DNA from: Diplonema japonicum | Lineage: Eukaryota; Euglenozoa; Diplonemea; Diplonemida; Diplonemidae | Direction: 5' to 3' | Length of the DNA: 64,000 bases | Assembly (NCBI GenBank): GCA_964019335.1 | Contig: OZ025686.1 | Location: 434,001-498,000 of the forward strand | Part shown: positions 21,901 through 33,300 of the stretch, piece after piece | Layout: every line of letters begins with the position of its first letter | Numbering within the stretch: the first letter of the stretch is position 1 | The notes under the pieces: model-generated | Told to the model about the DNA's origin: nothing | Seen by the model: the letters and a program-made list of their open reading frames with translations, nothing else | The model's database searches: none | Made by a program: the position numbers and the translations under genes

Positions 21901-24900
21901 GAAGGCGGACATAGTCTCCATGAAGATAAACAGATTGAAACCCAGCTCCAAAGCGCTGTCCTTTCCATCCCACTGTGACGGCTTCCTGTTGGCCCAGCAC
22001 TGATCGAGCGTCATCCCGATGAGGCCTAGATCCAGTGTCTTCAGGAGCGTCTTAGGGGGGTCCCTGTCTTGACAGCCCTCGAGCAGTGCCAACAACGTGA
22101 TGGTCGCGGCGTTCCTCACAAGATCCGTCTCCTCCTGTGAGATCCTGTTGTCAGTAAGCTCTGCGTACTCTGTCGATAGCACCGTCGTCACCTCGTTGGC
22201 GACATGAGAATGAACGATGGCGTTCTGGTTTTCTTTACAAGGACCTTGGCAGTACTCAGTAAGAGAGTTGAACCCTTGCAGCACGATCTCCATCAGATAA
22301 GAGTCCATTTGTGCCACGCGCAACACAAGTAGTGCCTTCAGCAAGAGGATAGACTCCTTCACCAAATCCATTGAGTGCAAGTTGTCAGGTTGAGAGTGTA
22401 TGTAGTTCTGCAGCGGTAGGTTGTGCCCTTCGCAGAACAGTTGAAGCAACCTGAGGGTATCCTTCACGTGCCACAGGTTTGTTTCCAGGTAGAAAGGCTT
22501 GTTCTCTTTCTCGTTGTCAGTTGTCTGCAGCAGCCTTGGTGTGGGTGGTTGGGCAGTGTTCTCCATGATCCTGCGCTTTTCTCTCATTTGAGCTTCTTTT
22601 GTCTGTGCTACAGCTCTCTGCATTCTAGTTCTCAGCGATGCAAAAAAATTCTCGTCATGAAGAGTGTCGAAGTACTCCATGAGCCTGCCTTGGACCTGCA
22701 CGTTGCCGTCCTCCAGTAAGGCAATCCCGAAAAGCAGCGCTTGGTGTGCAATTTCCTCGTTGACGGGAGCTTCGATGAGGGTAGTGACAAGCTCTGTGCC
22801 GCCTATCTCGTCAAGAAGGTTCTGCATGGCAACCATACCCTTCTCGTTCTTCGACTCCTTCGCGTGGAAGATCATCCTGCGCAGTACCCTCAGCAGTAGT
22901 GTGATGCTCGATGCATCATCGTACGGGTTGTCCTTGAAGTGGTGGATGAGGTGTCGTGTGAAGCTCAATGCCATGAGTCCATTGATGTTGTTGCTAGATG
23001 AGGGCATCACCTGCTCCTTGTGCTGCGAGACGTCTTGCGTGAGAAGCTCTGCGAACTTGATGACCGCCTGGTGCTCAGACTGCCCGCTCGACGGTACTGA
23101 AAACTTGTCGTCAAGCTCCTGTTCCTCGCCGTCGTCCTCGGCCAGGCATCTACACAGGATCTTGAAGGCAATATGAAACAGTGCCGTGTGGCGTTTGTAT
23201 ATTGTGCAGCAGATTAGGATTTTCACAAGAGCCCTGCGCCCTACAATGTCTCCATCAGGGCTGGCCACGACAAGGGAATCCTCCACCCACGCTCCTACAG
23301 GTCTGCCCATCTTGTAGATGGCGTCTAGTATCTTGCACCCGACAAGCTTGCACTCCATGATAACGTTGTTTTCTGCATTGGGCACGAACCTGTTGTCCGG
23401 CATGCGCACCTCGTACAGGCTGTCCTCGATGGCACGCACAATGTTCGACCACTCACTGGAGCTGCTCTGCAGACCTGTTTCCTTCTCCCGTTCGTCACGC
23501 GTCGAGGTCGACTCTAGAATATCATCTGTCGGATCGATCACCTTGCACACAACAGGCACAAGCGACTCCAGCTCGTGCGGCTTGAAGAACATTCTCTCGA
23601 TCAAGAACATGCAGCACCTCAGCGTCTCGCACAACAACCTGTTCTTTTGGATATGTGGCACCACCAACCGTGTGCTCGAAGCCAGGTCTCTACACAGCAA
23701 CGATTTGATACTATCGATAAATGCGGCTTGGTTCTCTGGGACGTCTGCTGTCTCCGGCCCACTCGAAGGGTGGAAGTACAGCACTCTAGCTAGTTCCAAG
23801 AAACCCGTCCTCACTGCATCCTCGGACCACTTCCCCCTGTCGAGGGCTGCTAGGATGTGGCTACGTGGCACTCTGTCGCTGATGATTCTAGCACACTCCT
23901 CGTTGTCGGTGGCAATGGCGGCATACAGATGGAGCTGTCTCTCGAAGTACTTGACAGTTGCTGCTGTCTCGCGTGTCACGAACTCGCTGAGGGACACCCA
24001 TCTGCCGTCGTTGTCAGGTGCAGTTTCCAGGAACATCCCAGAGCCTGCTTGGTCCCACTCGGCACTCTCGGGGTCAGCACAAGGCGATAATGCCTCCCTG
24101 TTATGGGAGGGCAGCAGCTGTATCCACAACCCACCACCCTGCAATTGCGTTCTGAACAAGATGGGGAACAATGTAGGCGTTTTTGTTTCCATCAAAAGCT
24201 TGCTTATCAGACTCTGTGGCCTGAACTGTCCATGACCATTGCACACACAGCAAGCTGCAAGAAGGTTCAAGTAGCTGGGACTCCGTCCGAACCTCGGAAC
24301 TAATTTTACAAATTTCTCAATGAGTTCATCCGAGAGCTCCCTGAGCACAGGTTCGTTATCGTGCAGGATGGCGTGCAGGGTGTCTGTGGTGTTTAGGCGG
24401 TACCCCGACTGCCCCCAGAAAAAGTTGGAGAAGTATGTTAGGCGGACCGCCATGTCGGGCGACCCCAACACCATCTGCCTGATTAGCTTGTATCCAAGCC
24501 GCATGATGAGATGCAGCACACGGTACTTCTCCTCTTGAATGTCGGCGATGCTAAGCCCACCATGTTCGACACTGCGTGACTTGTCGAAGTCGTCGCTGTC
24601 GGAGTCCTGCAAAGGGGTGAAGGGGACCTTTAAGAGACGGATGATGTGGTAGTGGATGTCCTGTTCGAACAGCATCCTCTGATAAGAGGACACAGGTCGT
24701 GATGCAATCCTGCAGGCTGCTGCGGCAGCAACACGTGCGTCTCTGTGCTTTGTAGGGAGGTACAGACACTTTGGGTGCGCCCACTCGCTGTCCTCTACGC
24801 CGGACACGAACGAGATCAGTGACGACAATGCCATGGTCGTGTCAATGAGCATCTGACGCACGGACGATCGCCACGATGAGGCCAGCAAGTGCTTCACCAT

Positions 24901-27426
24901 CTTCTTGATGAGTTTGCTTGAGCTTTGCGACGTCCTGCACGGTGGCAGCCGCATGGTTCTCAGATGCTCTCGCGACACGTACTGTGGATCTTCGCCCGAT
25001 GCAGCGATGTTCCATTTAACTTTCGGAGTATTCTTCTTGAGGCTCGTCCTGCTACTTGTCTGTGCGGCAGCGAACGATGAGAAGGACACATTCATCTGAG
25101 CGCTGCGCCTCCTTCCAGGACTCCCCGAGCCCGTTGGTTGGAAACCAAGAGGTGTCAAGAAAGGTGTCTTTTGGGGAATAGGGATAGGAATAGGAATGAC
25201 GTGTGAAGGTGTCCTGGCCTGCATGAACTCAGCGCTGTCATCCGTGTCTGAGTCATCTGCGATCTGGACGTCGAATGCCTTGGGGGCTGCTTCGAAGGCG
25301 GCAACAACATCGTCGCTGTCATCCTTCACCTCCACACCGTTGATGAACAGGATACGCATACCAGTACGCATGCCTGCCTTTTCCGCTTCACCACCAGCAG
25401 TCACTTGCGATATCAAGTTCCCTGTGCACACAATACCCAGTTTGTGGCCTGTTTTCTTTAGCCAGAAGAGGCTTCGCGACGTCCTCCTTGCAGTATGCGT
25501 GCTGGAGACACGTGTAATGGGGACGGACCCACAGGGGCTGCAGGTCTCAGGGGTTTTCGACCCTCCGAAAGAGATAGGCTTGGAGTTCACCCTCACAGGT
25601 GAACACGGAGCCGACGGGGAGGTGGATGTGGAGGCAGAGGAGGTGTTATCCCCGTCGCTGATGTCTTCAGACTTGCAGAACGTGAACTGTTCGATCGATT
25701 CTTTGGTTCGGGGCGAGTGCTGCGGACGCTCCGCCTGCGTCTGCTCTGTCAACACTGAGTTAACAGCATTGAGCAGTCTCGCAGTGTCCTCCCTGCAAAC
25801 ACGAGGAGATGAGGACCTTGTGCTGCTATTTCCTTGCACCTTGTCCCCAGGAGTCAACGACCCTTTGGACCTGTCTCTCGCTTGCAACGGCCTGGGCGAG
25901 TTCGTCCGAGACCTGTCACCCGTGAGCTGCAGCACCTCGTCCCAGAACTCAAAGGTTTGCTTCGTCGCCAGCCTGTCGGCCGCCTCTCTCAGCAGAGGCA
26001 CAATGCTCACCACCCTCCGCACAGAGCACACAGTGGACCAGTCAACTTGCTGGATGCAAAACAAGTCTTCGTAAATAACTTTTGTGACCAAACCAGCGCG
26101 TAGCCGCTGCTCGTCGGCCTTCATGCTCCTCCTGTTAGTGTCGGGGATGTCGTCGAAGCAGGAGGGCATCAATTTCGAGAAATGATCAGAGCCGCTGCAG
26201 TGCAGCCACGTACCGCTGATAGTAAGCTCCACCCTGGCGTAGGTTGTCTCCCCAATGACCTCCTCTGCGTCATCGAAAGGGTAGAAGGTGATGAGCGACC
26301 CGTCAGCTGACGACAGTTCTGTCTCCGTCTCAAGCTCCAGGAGTGACTCCGCTAGCTTTAGCTTCGGGGTGCCCCTTCGCAGGGTGTCTGCTCGTTTGTA
26401 AGCGCACAGGTACCTACCTGAGGCAAGATGCCGTAGACGGTAGTGGTAATCCCGTGCGTACCCACCTGCCAGCAACACCCCACCCCGTATGATCTCGTGG
26501 GACTCGACGATCCATATCGCGTTGCTGGTGAATGAAGGGTCGCGGCCTGTCTGCCCTGCACGGGGCTTGCACTTGTTGAAGTACACCTCATCTGTGTCCT
26601 CGTCAGCGGCGAGGAGTGGGAGGCCTTCAAGGTAGGCATCGGTTTCTTTGTGAAGCAGTGTGATGGCGCTGCCTGCAGTAAGGGGGGGTGCGGAGGGAGC
26701 GGAGCTGTTGAGGATGTAGGCGTCGATCTCACGCTGGGTGTCGAAGGTGTCGATGACCCACACGGCCTCGGGTCCCGACAGGGTGGGGACAAGTTCGAGG
26801 GCACGCTCGGGGCTCTTCTCGTTGATATGTCGGTGACCGAAGAAGGAGCAGCTGGGGTACCGGCCACCTACTGAAAGGAGGCACCCTGGGACTGCAACGC
26901 TTTCAAGCACTACTTGTTCGCCAGCTCTGACGGACTCGCCTTCCTCTCGTATTTTGCCACGGGGGAGGATCCGAAAGGTGTCTTCGAGAGTTTCCTTCCC
27001 TTCTCGGTGGACAGTGAGAGACACTGCGGGTTGGGCATAAAGATCGTCTTCATAGTCTTCTTCTTCTTCGTCCGAGAGCACGCCTGGAGGGGCAGTGCGT
27101 CCCCGGGCCTGCGCCTTGCTGCTGGACACAGACAACTGCTGCTGCGATGTGACGTTGACGAGTTTCACGCACCGCCCGTAGGTAATGGTGGACCCTTCAT
27201 CATGGGGGGAGCTGTACTCATCCACATGGGACCGCTTGATCGCAAAGATGCACCGTTCAAAGGCAATGGGTGTTGGCTGATCTACCAGCCCCTGGGGATG
27301 GATCGTAACCACAGGAAAACACACCCCATTGGTGAAGCTCGCCCCTAAATGCCCTTCCGTGTGAACATTCTCGAAGCACAACCGGTCTCCGAACCGTAGC
27401 TCGGGGGCCCCACCCTGGAAGGCCAT
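18933..27426 (-). CDS. ITPR: Inositol 1,4,5-trisphosphate receptor (Ca2+ release channel) with inserted PDZ domain, 2,769 aa
   Basis: Tetrameric intracellular calcium-release channel. Exons: 21406-27426, 21306-21371, 20099-21273, 19637-20063, 19196-19600, 18933-19148; introns of 34, 32, 35, 36 and 47 nt. The order is N-terminal beta-trefoil (1-230), MIR region (240-430), RIH/ARM domains, RIH-associated domain (LQLFCEGHNLPLQNYI; SLTEYCQGPCKENQN) and a C-terminal six-helix pore. The selectivity filter GGGIGD lies near 2481-2486. S6 runs into NIIFGIIIDTFAELRSEKQK, and the Zn motif CFICG...H...HHIKRDHNMW is conserved. Two features are unusual. A PDZ domain (about 649-725, KLGIVCTGNLISQV and GMRILFINGVEV) sits inside a Ser/Pro-rich insert ahead of the main RIH domain. 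A charged Ser/Lys-rich insert of about 270 residues lies among the early membrane segments. CCAG lies 3 nt before ATG 27426. Confidence 0.93.
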
Positions 27427-27430
27427 CTCC

Positions 27431-28416
27431 TGGATAAAAACATTCAGATTGAGTGATGGAGATGAAAGAAATAATACAGAAGATAAAAGTGAGGGTAGGA
27501 AGGGGGGGATGTTGGTTGTTTGTTTTTTTCTTCTTCTGAGACAACTCATCATGTATGTAAAGTACCAGAACTGAAAAAAAAAAGGGGGGAATTGGGTGTA
27601 TTAGTGATAGGTAGGCTAAAAAAAGGGGGTGAACAACAAAGACATCAAGAAGAGCGGTGGCAAAACCCCGTACTAGAGGTCTACCCTTTGGCGGTGGGGG
27701 TTTTTTATCTTTTCGCTATTACCTCCCCTCTTTTTTTGTTTTTGTTTTCCTTTTTTTTTGGAGCCTCACCTTGCGAGGGTCTTGTAACAGAGATGAGGTG
27801 AAAGAGGCCAAAAAATGAGAGAGGAAAAAAAAAAAAGAACTGTTGATTTATGAAATAAACCTAACTTTTTTTGGTTAGTCCTGTGCGCCGGGTCTGCTTG
27901 CAGCTCAATGGCACAGCTTACTCAGCTATAAGCAGTCATAGTCTGGTCCCTATGCATTTTTTTTTTCTAACCAAAAAATATTGGATTCTCGGATGAGAAG
28001 AATAAACTATTCTGGAGACACTTTCCTTTCATTTTTTTCAGCCCCCCCCCTTTTTTTTTACTAAAAAGGGGGGGTGGTTTTTTTAAAATATAAAACCCTC
28101 CCGATGAATAGTATAGAAGGAAGAAAAAAAAAAAGGATGCTTTCGGTTGTCACGTTTCAAGTAAACGTTTTTTCTTTTTTTTTTCTTTTTCTTTTTTCCT
28201 GCCGCTCACCCCCATTTCCCCTCCTGTTCTAAGGGATTCCGAGGGCCTGGTGCATTGTACTCACGCGTCTGCTGCGCTGGGTGAAGTACTGGCTCTTCAG
28301 GCTTGGGGGGCCGCGCTTTAAAGGTTCATTCTCACTGGGTCTTAGGTGGTCCGTCAATCGGAGCCCACCTGAGTGTGTTTCGCCGGTAAGGAGAGAAAAA
28401 AAAATGAAGGGGTTAA
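27431..28416. other. Intergenic DNA with a possible gene remnant
   Basis: Homopolymer-rich, apart from the 112-bp inverted-repeat segment and a GC-rich stretch at 28229-28395. The minus strand of that stretch reads GGLRLTDHLRPSENEPLKRG and on to TMHQALGIP before TAG. This looks more gene-like than its surroundings and abuts the TTAA element, but I match it to no family. Confidence 0.4.
27867..27978. repeat. 112-bp segment bounded by 12-bp inverted repeats
   Basis: TTTTTTGGTTAG at 27867-27878 is matched by CTAACCAAAAAA at 27967-27978, a perfect 12-bp inverted pair. The interior is GC-balanced, unlike the A/T-rich surroundings. It could be a tiny inverted-repeat element or a structured RNA. 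An internal segment looks like a tRNA D-arm, but no T-arm is present. Confidence 0.55.
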
Positions 28417-29486
28417 CCCTTAGACGCCCAGGGGGGGGGGGGTAATTGATTTTCGAAATTTTTCGATTTTGGGTCTTTGCTGGCATTGGGTCAAACATGC
28501 TTCAGTCTTGAGGTTATTTTTTTTGATTCGAGGTACGCATTTGAAAGATTTGAAAGATTTGCGTTCATTCCACTAAATATTTAGTGTTTTCGACCCATGG
28601 AGGTGCATCGACCGGATGCCATGAGTTCATTTGCTTTTCCTGGAAATCATGCATGCGAAACTCGCTAAAATCTCAGTGTGCATGGGGGGTGTTCACTGTT
28701 CTGGTGCCTGCGGTGACTGTTTGTCGCAATGAGATGGACGGCATCTGGGCGAGAAACATTTACATGAGTTGTGCAAGGCAGGGAGGCAATTTGGTTCGAG
28801 GAGGTGCCAGAGGTATGCACCCTCGGTTTGGCGTTGGCCGGGAAGGCTGACCGTCCTGAGCATTTCTGGACTTCCGCTTACCCGGGTGGAGGTGAGCACT
28901 CTCTTCCTTTTTCCAGCTGCTCTGGCGTCACGACGGTCACAATTTCAGGATTGCACCATCCCGGCACATTCCTTTGCTTTGAACTACTTTCGCTTGGGAT
29001 AATCCTGTGGGCTGTGGCAGACGGGTGGCCTTCTCACTTCTCTGGGGCCACCTGTTTCGCAGGATCCCAACCGGACCCATAGCTACATCGTCATCGCGGT
29101 CCTGGTAAATAAAAAAGAAACGAGGATTGAGGTAGAGAGGTGGATTTAACCCATATGAACATTGCAGGTCGACGGGAACTGCTCCCGTTGTGTGCTGGCA
29201 TGTTGATTTTGATAAGGCCTAGTGACTCGGGGGAAAAAAAAAAAAAAAAGAGGGAAAAAATCATGGAAAAAATCATGAAAATCCGGAAAATGCCCATTTT
29301 TGGTGTCACCCAGTGTCTCGGCACCCCGTTCTGGGATGAAGTTATGAGGTTTCAGATGGATACATTTTCAATATCTTTCCATTCCATCTTTTTTTTATGA
29401 AAACCGATCCGAGGCTTTGGTCTAGATGACCACAGAACAATTACACCTATTAACTGCTTCTACAGAAGCAGTTAGGCGTTTAAGGG
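28417..29486. mobile_element. Non-autonomous TTAA-flanked inverted-repeat DNA transposon (piggyBac-like), 1,070 bp
   Basis: Left terminus CCCTTAGACGCC (28417-28428) and right terminus GGCGTTTAAGGG (29475-29486) are inverted copies matching at 11 of 12 positions. Each is flanked by TTAA (28413-28416 and 29487-29490). TTAA target duplication with termini beginning CCC is the hallmark of the piggyBac superfamily. A perfect subterminal hairpin, AACTGCTTCT/AGAAGCAGTT, lies at 29452-29473. The interior has stops in every frame and no transposase, so the copy must be non-autonomous or decayed. Superfamily assignment rests only on the ends and the target site. Confidence 0.75.
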
Positions 29487-29490
29487 TTAA

Positions 29491-30387
29491 GGGAAAGAAA
29501 AACGACACAAGTACCGCATGACACAGACCACACAACAATAAAAGAAGAAAAAAAACAGAATACGGAAAAAAAAAAAGAAAAAAAAAAGCGGGGCTGAGTA
29601 GAGGAGGGTGCGAAAAAAAGTGCAAGGGTACTAACATTTTTTTTTCTCTTTTCTTTTCTTTTTTTTTTCTTTTCTTCACGTTCATATTTAAATCACCTCT
29701 GCGAAAGATAAAAAAAAAAAATTAATAGCGTTGTTGTTGTTATAAATTATTAATAATTTCGAGTTATGACTCCATTTTCCACAAATAGTCGTTCTTTTTT
29801 TTTTCTTCTATTTCTTTTTCTTTTTAATACTGACTGAATGTGATTTTGTTGTTGCAAAAAAAAGAAAGAAGAAAACAAAAGGAGGGAGAAAAAAAAAAAG
29901 AAACCACACACCACTGCAAAGGGATAGAATTTCAAATTCACCTGCTATTTTTTTTTTAAACGATCAGCAACCTGACACCTGATACAGTTATAGAAAAAAA
30001 AAAATCTCACCACCCACCGAGCACAGGAGACTCGGTGAAGGGAGGGAGGGAGAGTGAAAAAAAAAAGAGAAGACAGAGATCATGCACAATACCTTCTTTT
30101 TCTTTTTCTCTCGAAAAAAATAAAAAAAAACAAAATAAACGTGAACACGTAGCACACAACAAAAAAAAAACTCCTTTTTTTTCCCCCCCCTTCATCTGTT
30201 CATACATTTTTGATCCCTTCCGTTTTTTTTTTTTTTTTTTTTTTTTTGCTACACAGGGAAAAAAGAAAAATATAAAAACAAAAAAAATGGGGAGGGAATA
30301 GAAAAAAAAATCAACATTATTCTCACATGGGGATACACAAAAAAAAATCTTTTTTTTTTTCAACTTGAAAACTGTAAACACGATAGG
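29491..30387. other. Homopolymer-rich intergenic DNA
   Basis: About 900 bp of A/T runs between the TTAA element and the sedolisin gene. Translations are low-complexity, and nothing is recognised. Confidence 0.55.
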
Positions 30388-32040
30388 TTACCTGCTTGCA
30401 CACACTTTGCTAACAAGAGCTACCAGTTTCTGGAAAATAGGAGTACCAAGCCCGGTAGCTGCATCCCAGCCTTTGATAGCATACCAACCAGCGCCAGTGT
30501 TGTAGCCTATGGCATTTGACCCAAGGGTGATATCGGTAAAGGCAGATGGGTTTTGATAAAGAAGCGAGTTCAGAAAACCCAAGGACTTCCCGGATTTCTT
30601 GAGACAAACCTCGTTGAGCTGAGTCACCATTCCAGCGAAGGATGGGGCAGAGCAACTGGTGCCGTACTCTGCATACCAATTACCGCCGTCGAGCACTGTG
30701 AAAGATTCACCAAGAAGGGATATGTCGGGGGTCCCACGGCCATTCGGGGCCCATGTTGCCCCGCCACCCGGTTTCAAAACCGTTTTCATGTACTCCTTCA
30801 CAAGCGGTTCCTGCCAGGATGCCATTGGGAAATCCCATGAAAAACCACCCCCTGAACCAAACTCTATAGTAGCCTCCTCTTCCCCTTGAACTCCAACCGT
30901 GAAGAATGTGGACCCTACCGATGTCACATATGGCGACGATGCTGGGAATGAAGGTGTTAATTTCCCATTATTGGTGCCTTGGTCCGTGTTGCCTCCAGAC
31001 CCATCATCTCCTGAGGATACTATTACGGATATCCCGAGTCCTGCTAACTTTTGCATGTCTTGCGAAAACCTAGCCATACAGGATTTCGTGCAGAAATCGA
31101 TTAGCTGCGAACCGTAACTAATGCTGATGACCCACGGGAAGACGGGTGAGCTGGTTGCATTGGAGCTGAACGCCAACAAGTCAGAACAGAAGTCTGTATT
31201 TGGGTATGAGTAGACCCATGTTGTGGCCGTGTTGCTGACCGTCATAATGTACTCAGTGTCCGTCATTGACTCCAGACCCGGTTTGCCGTCGTTGTTAGGC
31301 CCGCTGTAGAAGGAGATCTCGCAGGGTTTGTTGTTGTTGTACTGAACGCAGAAGTTGCTGAGATCTGCCCCGCTGACGTACTCTCCTTGAAACTGTACGA
31401 TTGCTTGCAGGTTGGGCCTCCCCGATGCTGGCTGGTCGGTTACATTGTACGTCTTGCGTAGAATTGATGGAATCACTTGTCCAGCTGACTGCGGTCCGAG
31501 AGGTTTCCTCTTTCGTCTTGGAGACGGGTTTAAAGGAAAACCGTGGAATCCCGTAAACACATCGATGATGTCGGCGATCCTCCTCGGGACGTGTACACCA
31601 GATGTCAGCCTCCATAACACAGCACCGGTTTCGTGGAGATATACCTTAAACACACCATTTACCATTTCTTCCAGTTGGAGTACTGTTGCATGGCCGTGAA
31701 GGTAGTCCATGTGAGGGTGGGCCGTGAGAGGCCCGGTTCCTTTGAACCATGTCTTTACCTCGTCTATGTTGGCTTTTCCTGGGTTCACCAAAGCTGCCAT
31801 GTCATTATATGAAAGGTGTTGCAAGAACCTTGCGTGGTGTGGGTTGCTTACCTCATCGGCCGTTTGTTGCAGAGCTTCTTTAGACCTCCTGGTCATCCCG
31901 ATGGTCACTCTGAACACAACTGTTTTATCGACTGTGGATGTGTTGTCCTCTGTCCAGCCTTTTGGAATGACAGATGGTTCGTGAAGACGGACCCAGTCAG
32001 TCTGCACTGACAGGGTCACCGCTAGCAGAAGAAGATGCAT
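30388..32040 (-). CDS. Sedolisin (S53) serine-carboxyl peptidase, TPP1/kumamolisin-like, 550 aa
   Basis: Secreted or lysosomal acid protease. The signal peptide MHLLLLAVTLSVQT is followed by a pro-domain (about 20-180) with NPHHARFLQHLSY, the equivalent of the pro-kumamolisin motif, and a basic linker RRKRK (175-179) where activation could occur. The catalytic residues are all present: Glu257 and Asp261 (ESMTD), oxyanion Asp345 (SSGDDG) and Ser462 (YGTSCSAPSFAG). The C-terminal GWDAATGLGTP belongs to the calcium site. The usual Ser before GTS is Tyr. Length fits TPP1 (563). ATG 32040 has a CACAG acceptor 27 nt upstream; no intron is needed. In a phagotrophic protist it would serve in food-vacuole proteolysis (inference). 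Confidence 0.92.
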   Translation of the reverse strand: MHLLLLAVTLSVQTDWVRLHEPSVIPKGWTEDNTSTVDKTVVFRVTIGMTRRSKEALQQTADEVSNPHHARFLQHLSYNDMAALVNPGKANIDEVKTWFKGTGPLTAHPHMDYLHGHATVLQLEEMVNGVFKVYLHETGAVLWRLTSGVHVPRRIADIIDVFTGFHGFPLNPSPRRKRKPLGPQSAGQVIPSILRKTYNVTDQPASGRPNLQAIVQFQGEYVSGADLSNFCVQYNNNKPCEISFYSGPNNDGKPGLESMTDTEYIMTVSNTATTWVYSYPNTDFCSDLLAFSSNATSSPVFPWVISISYGSQLIDFCTKSCMARFSQDMQKLAGLGISVIVSSGDDGSGGNTDQGTNNGKLTPSFPASSPYVTSVGSTFFTVGVQGEEEATIEFGSGGGFSWDFPMASWQEPLVKEYMKTVLKPGGGATWAPNGRGTPDISLLGESFTVLDGGNWYAEYGTSCSAPSFAGMVTQLNEVCLKKSGKSLGFLNSLLYQNPSAFTDITLGSNAIGYNTGAGWYAIKGWDAATGLGTPIFQKLVALVSKVCASR

Positions 32041-32436
32041 TGTGTGGTGTGTGTTCTCCCCTCTTCACTGTGGTAGTGGTAGGGGTTTTTTTTTATTAAA
32101 GAGGGTAAAAAAAAAAAATGTAAAATTACTTAATTTTTTTACCCCCCCCCCGATGCAGATTCTGCTCGATTAGCTCCCCCCTCCCCGAGCTGCGTCAACC
32201 CAAAATATAAAAAAGGGAAAAAAAAAAAAGAAAAAAAAAACCAACAACAGGGATCAAAACCAGAGAGTTTTCTACGATGAGGGTTTTTCATAAGGGGGGG
32301 AGAAACCTTTTCTCATTTTTTTTTCTTTGGAAACCCATCCACCATAATATTTTTTGTCAAAAAGTTTTTTTTTTTTTTTTACAATAAAAAAAAAAAAAAA
32401 AAAGAAAACACTTCTTTTTTTTCACCCTCCTCCGCC
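32041..32436. other. Intergenic, low complexity
   Basis: About 400 bp of A/T-rich sequence with homopolymers. It contains the pre-ATG acceptor region of the sedolisin gene; nothing else is seen. Confidence 0.5.
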
Positions 32437-33300
32437 TCACAACTCCTCGTCGGATGCCACGCCATGCTTCTCCTCGATGTTCTTCAGGAGCTCTTGCTCC
32501 TTACCGGCCCAGTGTTTCAACAGTTTGGGGAGTTTCTTAAGCGTCTTCGGAGATTTGATTTGCAGGATTTTTTCCACGCGGGCAAGCATCGCGAGGCGTT
32601 CCTCCTCAACACGAGTTGCTTCGTCTTTAATAGCTTGCAGTCTAGCTGCCTCAATGGCATCTGCGTCATCAAGCTTCTTCTTTATCCTCCGTGCCTCTGG
32701 GTAGGTGATCTTGTAACACCTGTTGATGACCGAAAGGTCTGGGTACTCCGAGAGTGCGGAATTGCCCTTTTCAACTAACGCCCGTTGCTGTGAGCTGAGA
32801 TCCCCGTAGTTATAATGAATGGCGTCGAAGAAAGCGGTGCGCTCACGAGCATCGTAAATACGGCCAACGGGCACCTCGTGTTCACGTTTGCCAAGCTTGT
32901 CACCACGAGGCGAGTCAGCAATGAACATGTGTGTGCTTCTCGTCCCAGGCCCGCTCCCTGCGAAGGAGACAATGCCCGACGTGAACGGTACCACGCCCAT
33001 AGGGTCGTCCTTGATTATCTCGTCGTGCATTTTTTGAAGATCGGGGTCGGCCGCAATGCCGAACTGCACCACGAAGTTTTTGATGGCCCTGTATATGAGC
33101 TGCCCGTCGAAAAAGCCTGCTCCCACAAGCTCCATGAACTTGTTGTACCCGTGTGGAGCCCATTTTTTGTACATTTCCAAGGTAAAGTCACCGGCTGTCG
33201 TCTCGCATCTTATGTAAGCATCGCCTTTCTCCCAAGCAACACCCTCGCACACCCCTGCAAGGGTGAGAGCAACTATTAGTGTAACTGTTGTCCTCAGCAT
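32437..33300 (-). CDS. Secretory-pathway cyclophilin-type peptidyl-prolyl isomerase, 287 aa
   Basis: Catalyses cis-trans isomerisation of peptidyl-prolines. ATG 33300 directly follows about 12 A on the coding strand and opens a signal peptide (MLRTTVTLIVALTLAGVCEG). The cyclophilin fold is diverged: TTAGDFTLEMYKKWAPHGYNKFMELV, FFDGQLIYRAIKNFVVQFG, GIVSFAGSGPGTRSTHMFIA and the loop HEVPVGRIYD. The active-site Arg of the FHRV motif is kept as YRA, while the usual Q-F pair is altered in part, so activity is likely but not certain. A Lys/Glu-rich coiled C-terminal extension (about 200-285) ends DEEL, which resembles a KDEL-type ER-retention signal without matching it exactly. Stop TGA is at 32437. 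Confidence 0.8.
   Translation of the reverse strand: MLRTTVTLIVALTLAGVCEGVAWEKGDAYIRCETTAGDFTLEMYKKWAPHGYNKFMELVGAGFFDGQLIYRAIKNFVVQFGIAADPDLQKMHDEIIKDDPMGVVPFTSGIVSFAGSGPGTRSTHMFIADSPRGDKLGKREHEVPVGRIYDARERTAFFDAIHYNYGDLSSQQRALVEKGNSALSEYPDLSVINRCYKITYPEARRIKKKLDDADAIEAARLQAIKDEATRVEEERLAMLARVEKILQIKSPKTLKKLPKLLKHWAGKEQELLKNIEEKHGVASDEEL

Noticed and set aside
27896-27950. tRNA D-arm-like motif AGCTCAATGGCACAGC
   Set aside because: The anticodon arm pairs poorly and there is no GGTTC-type T-loop. I report only the surrounding inverted repeat.
28417-29486. Transposase gene inside the TTAA element
   Set aside because: All six frames are interrupted and no DDE or Cys-rich C-terminal motif is visible.
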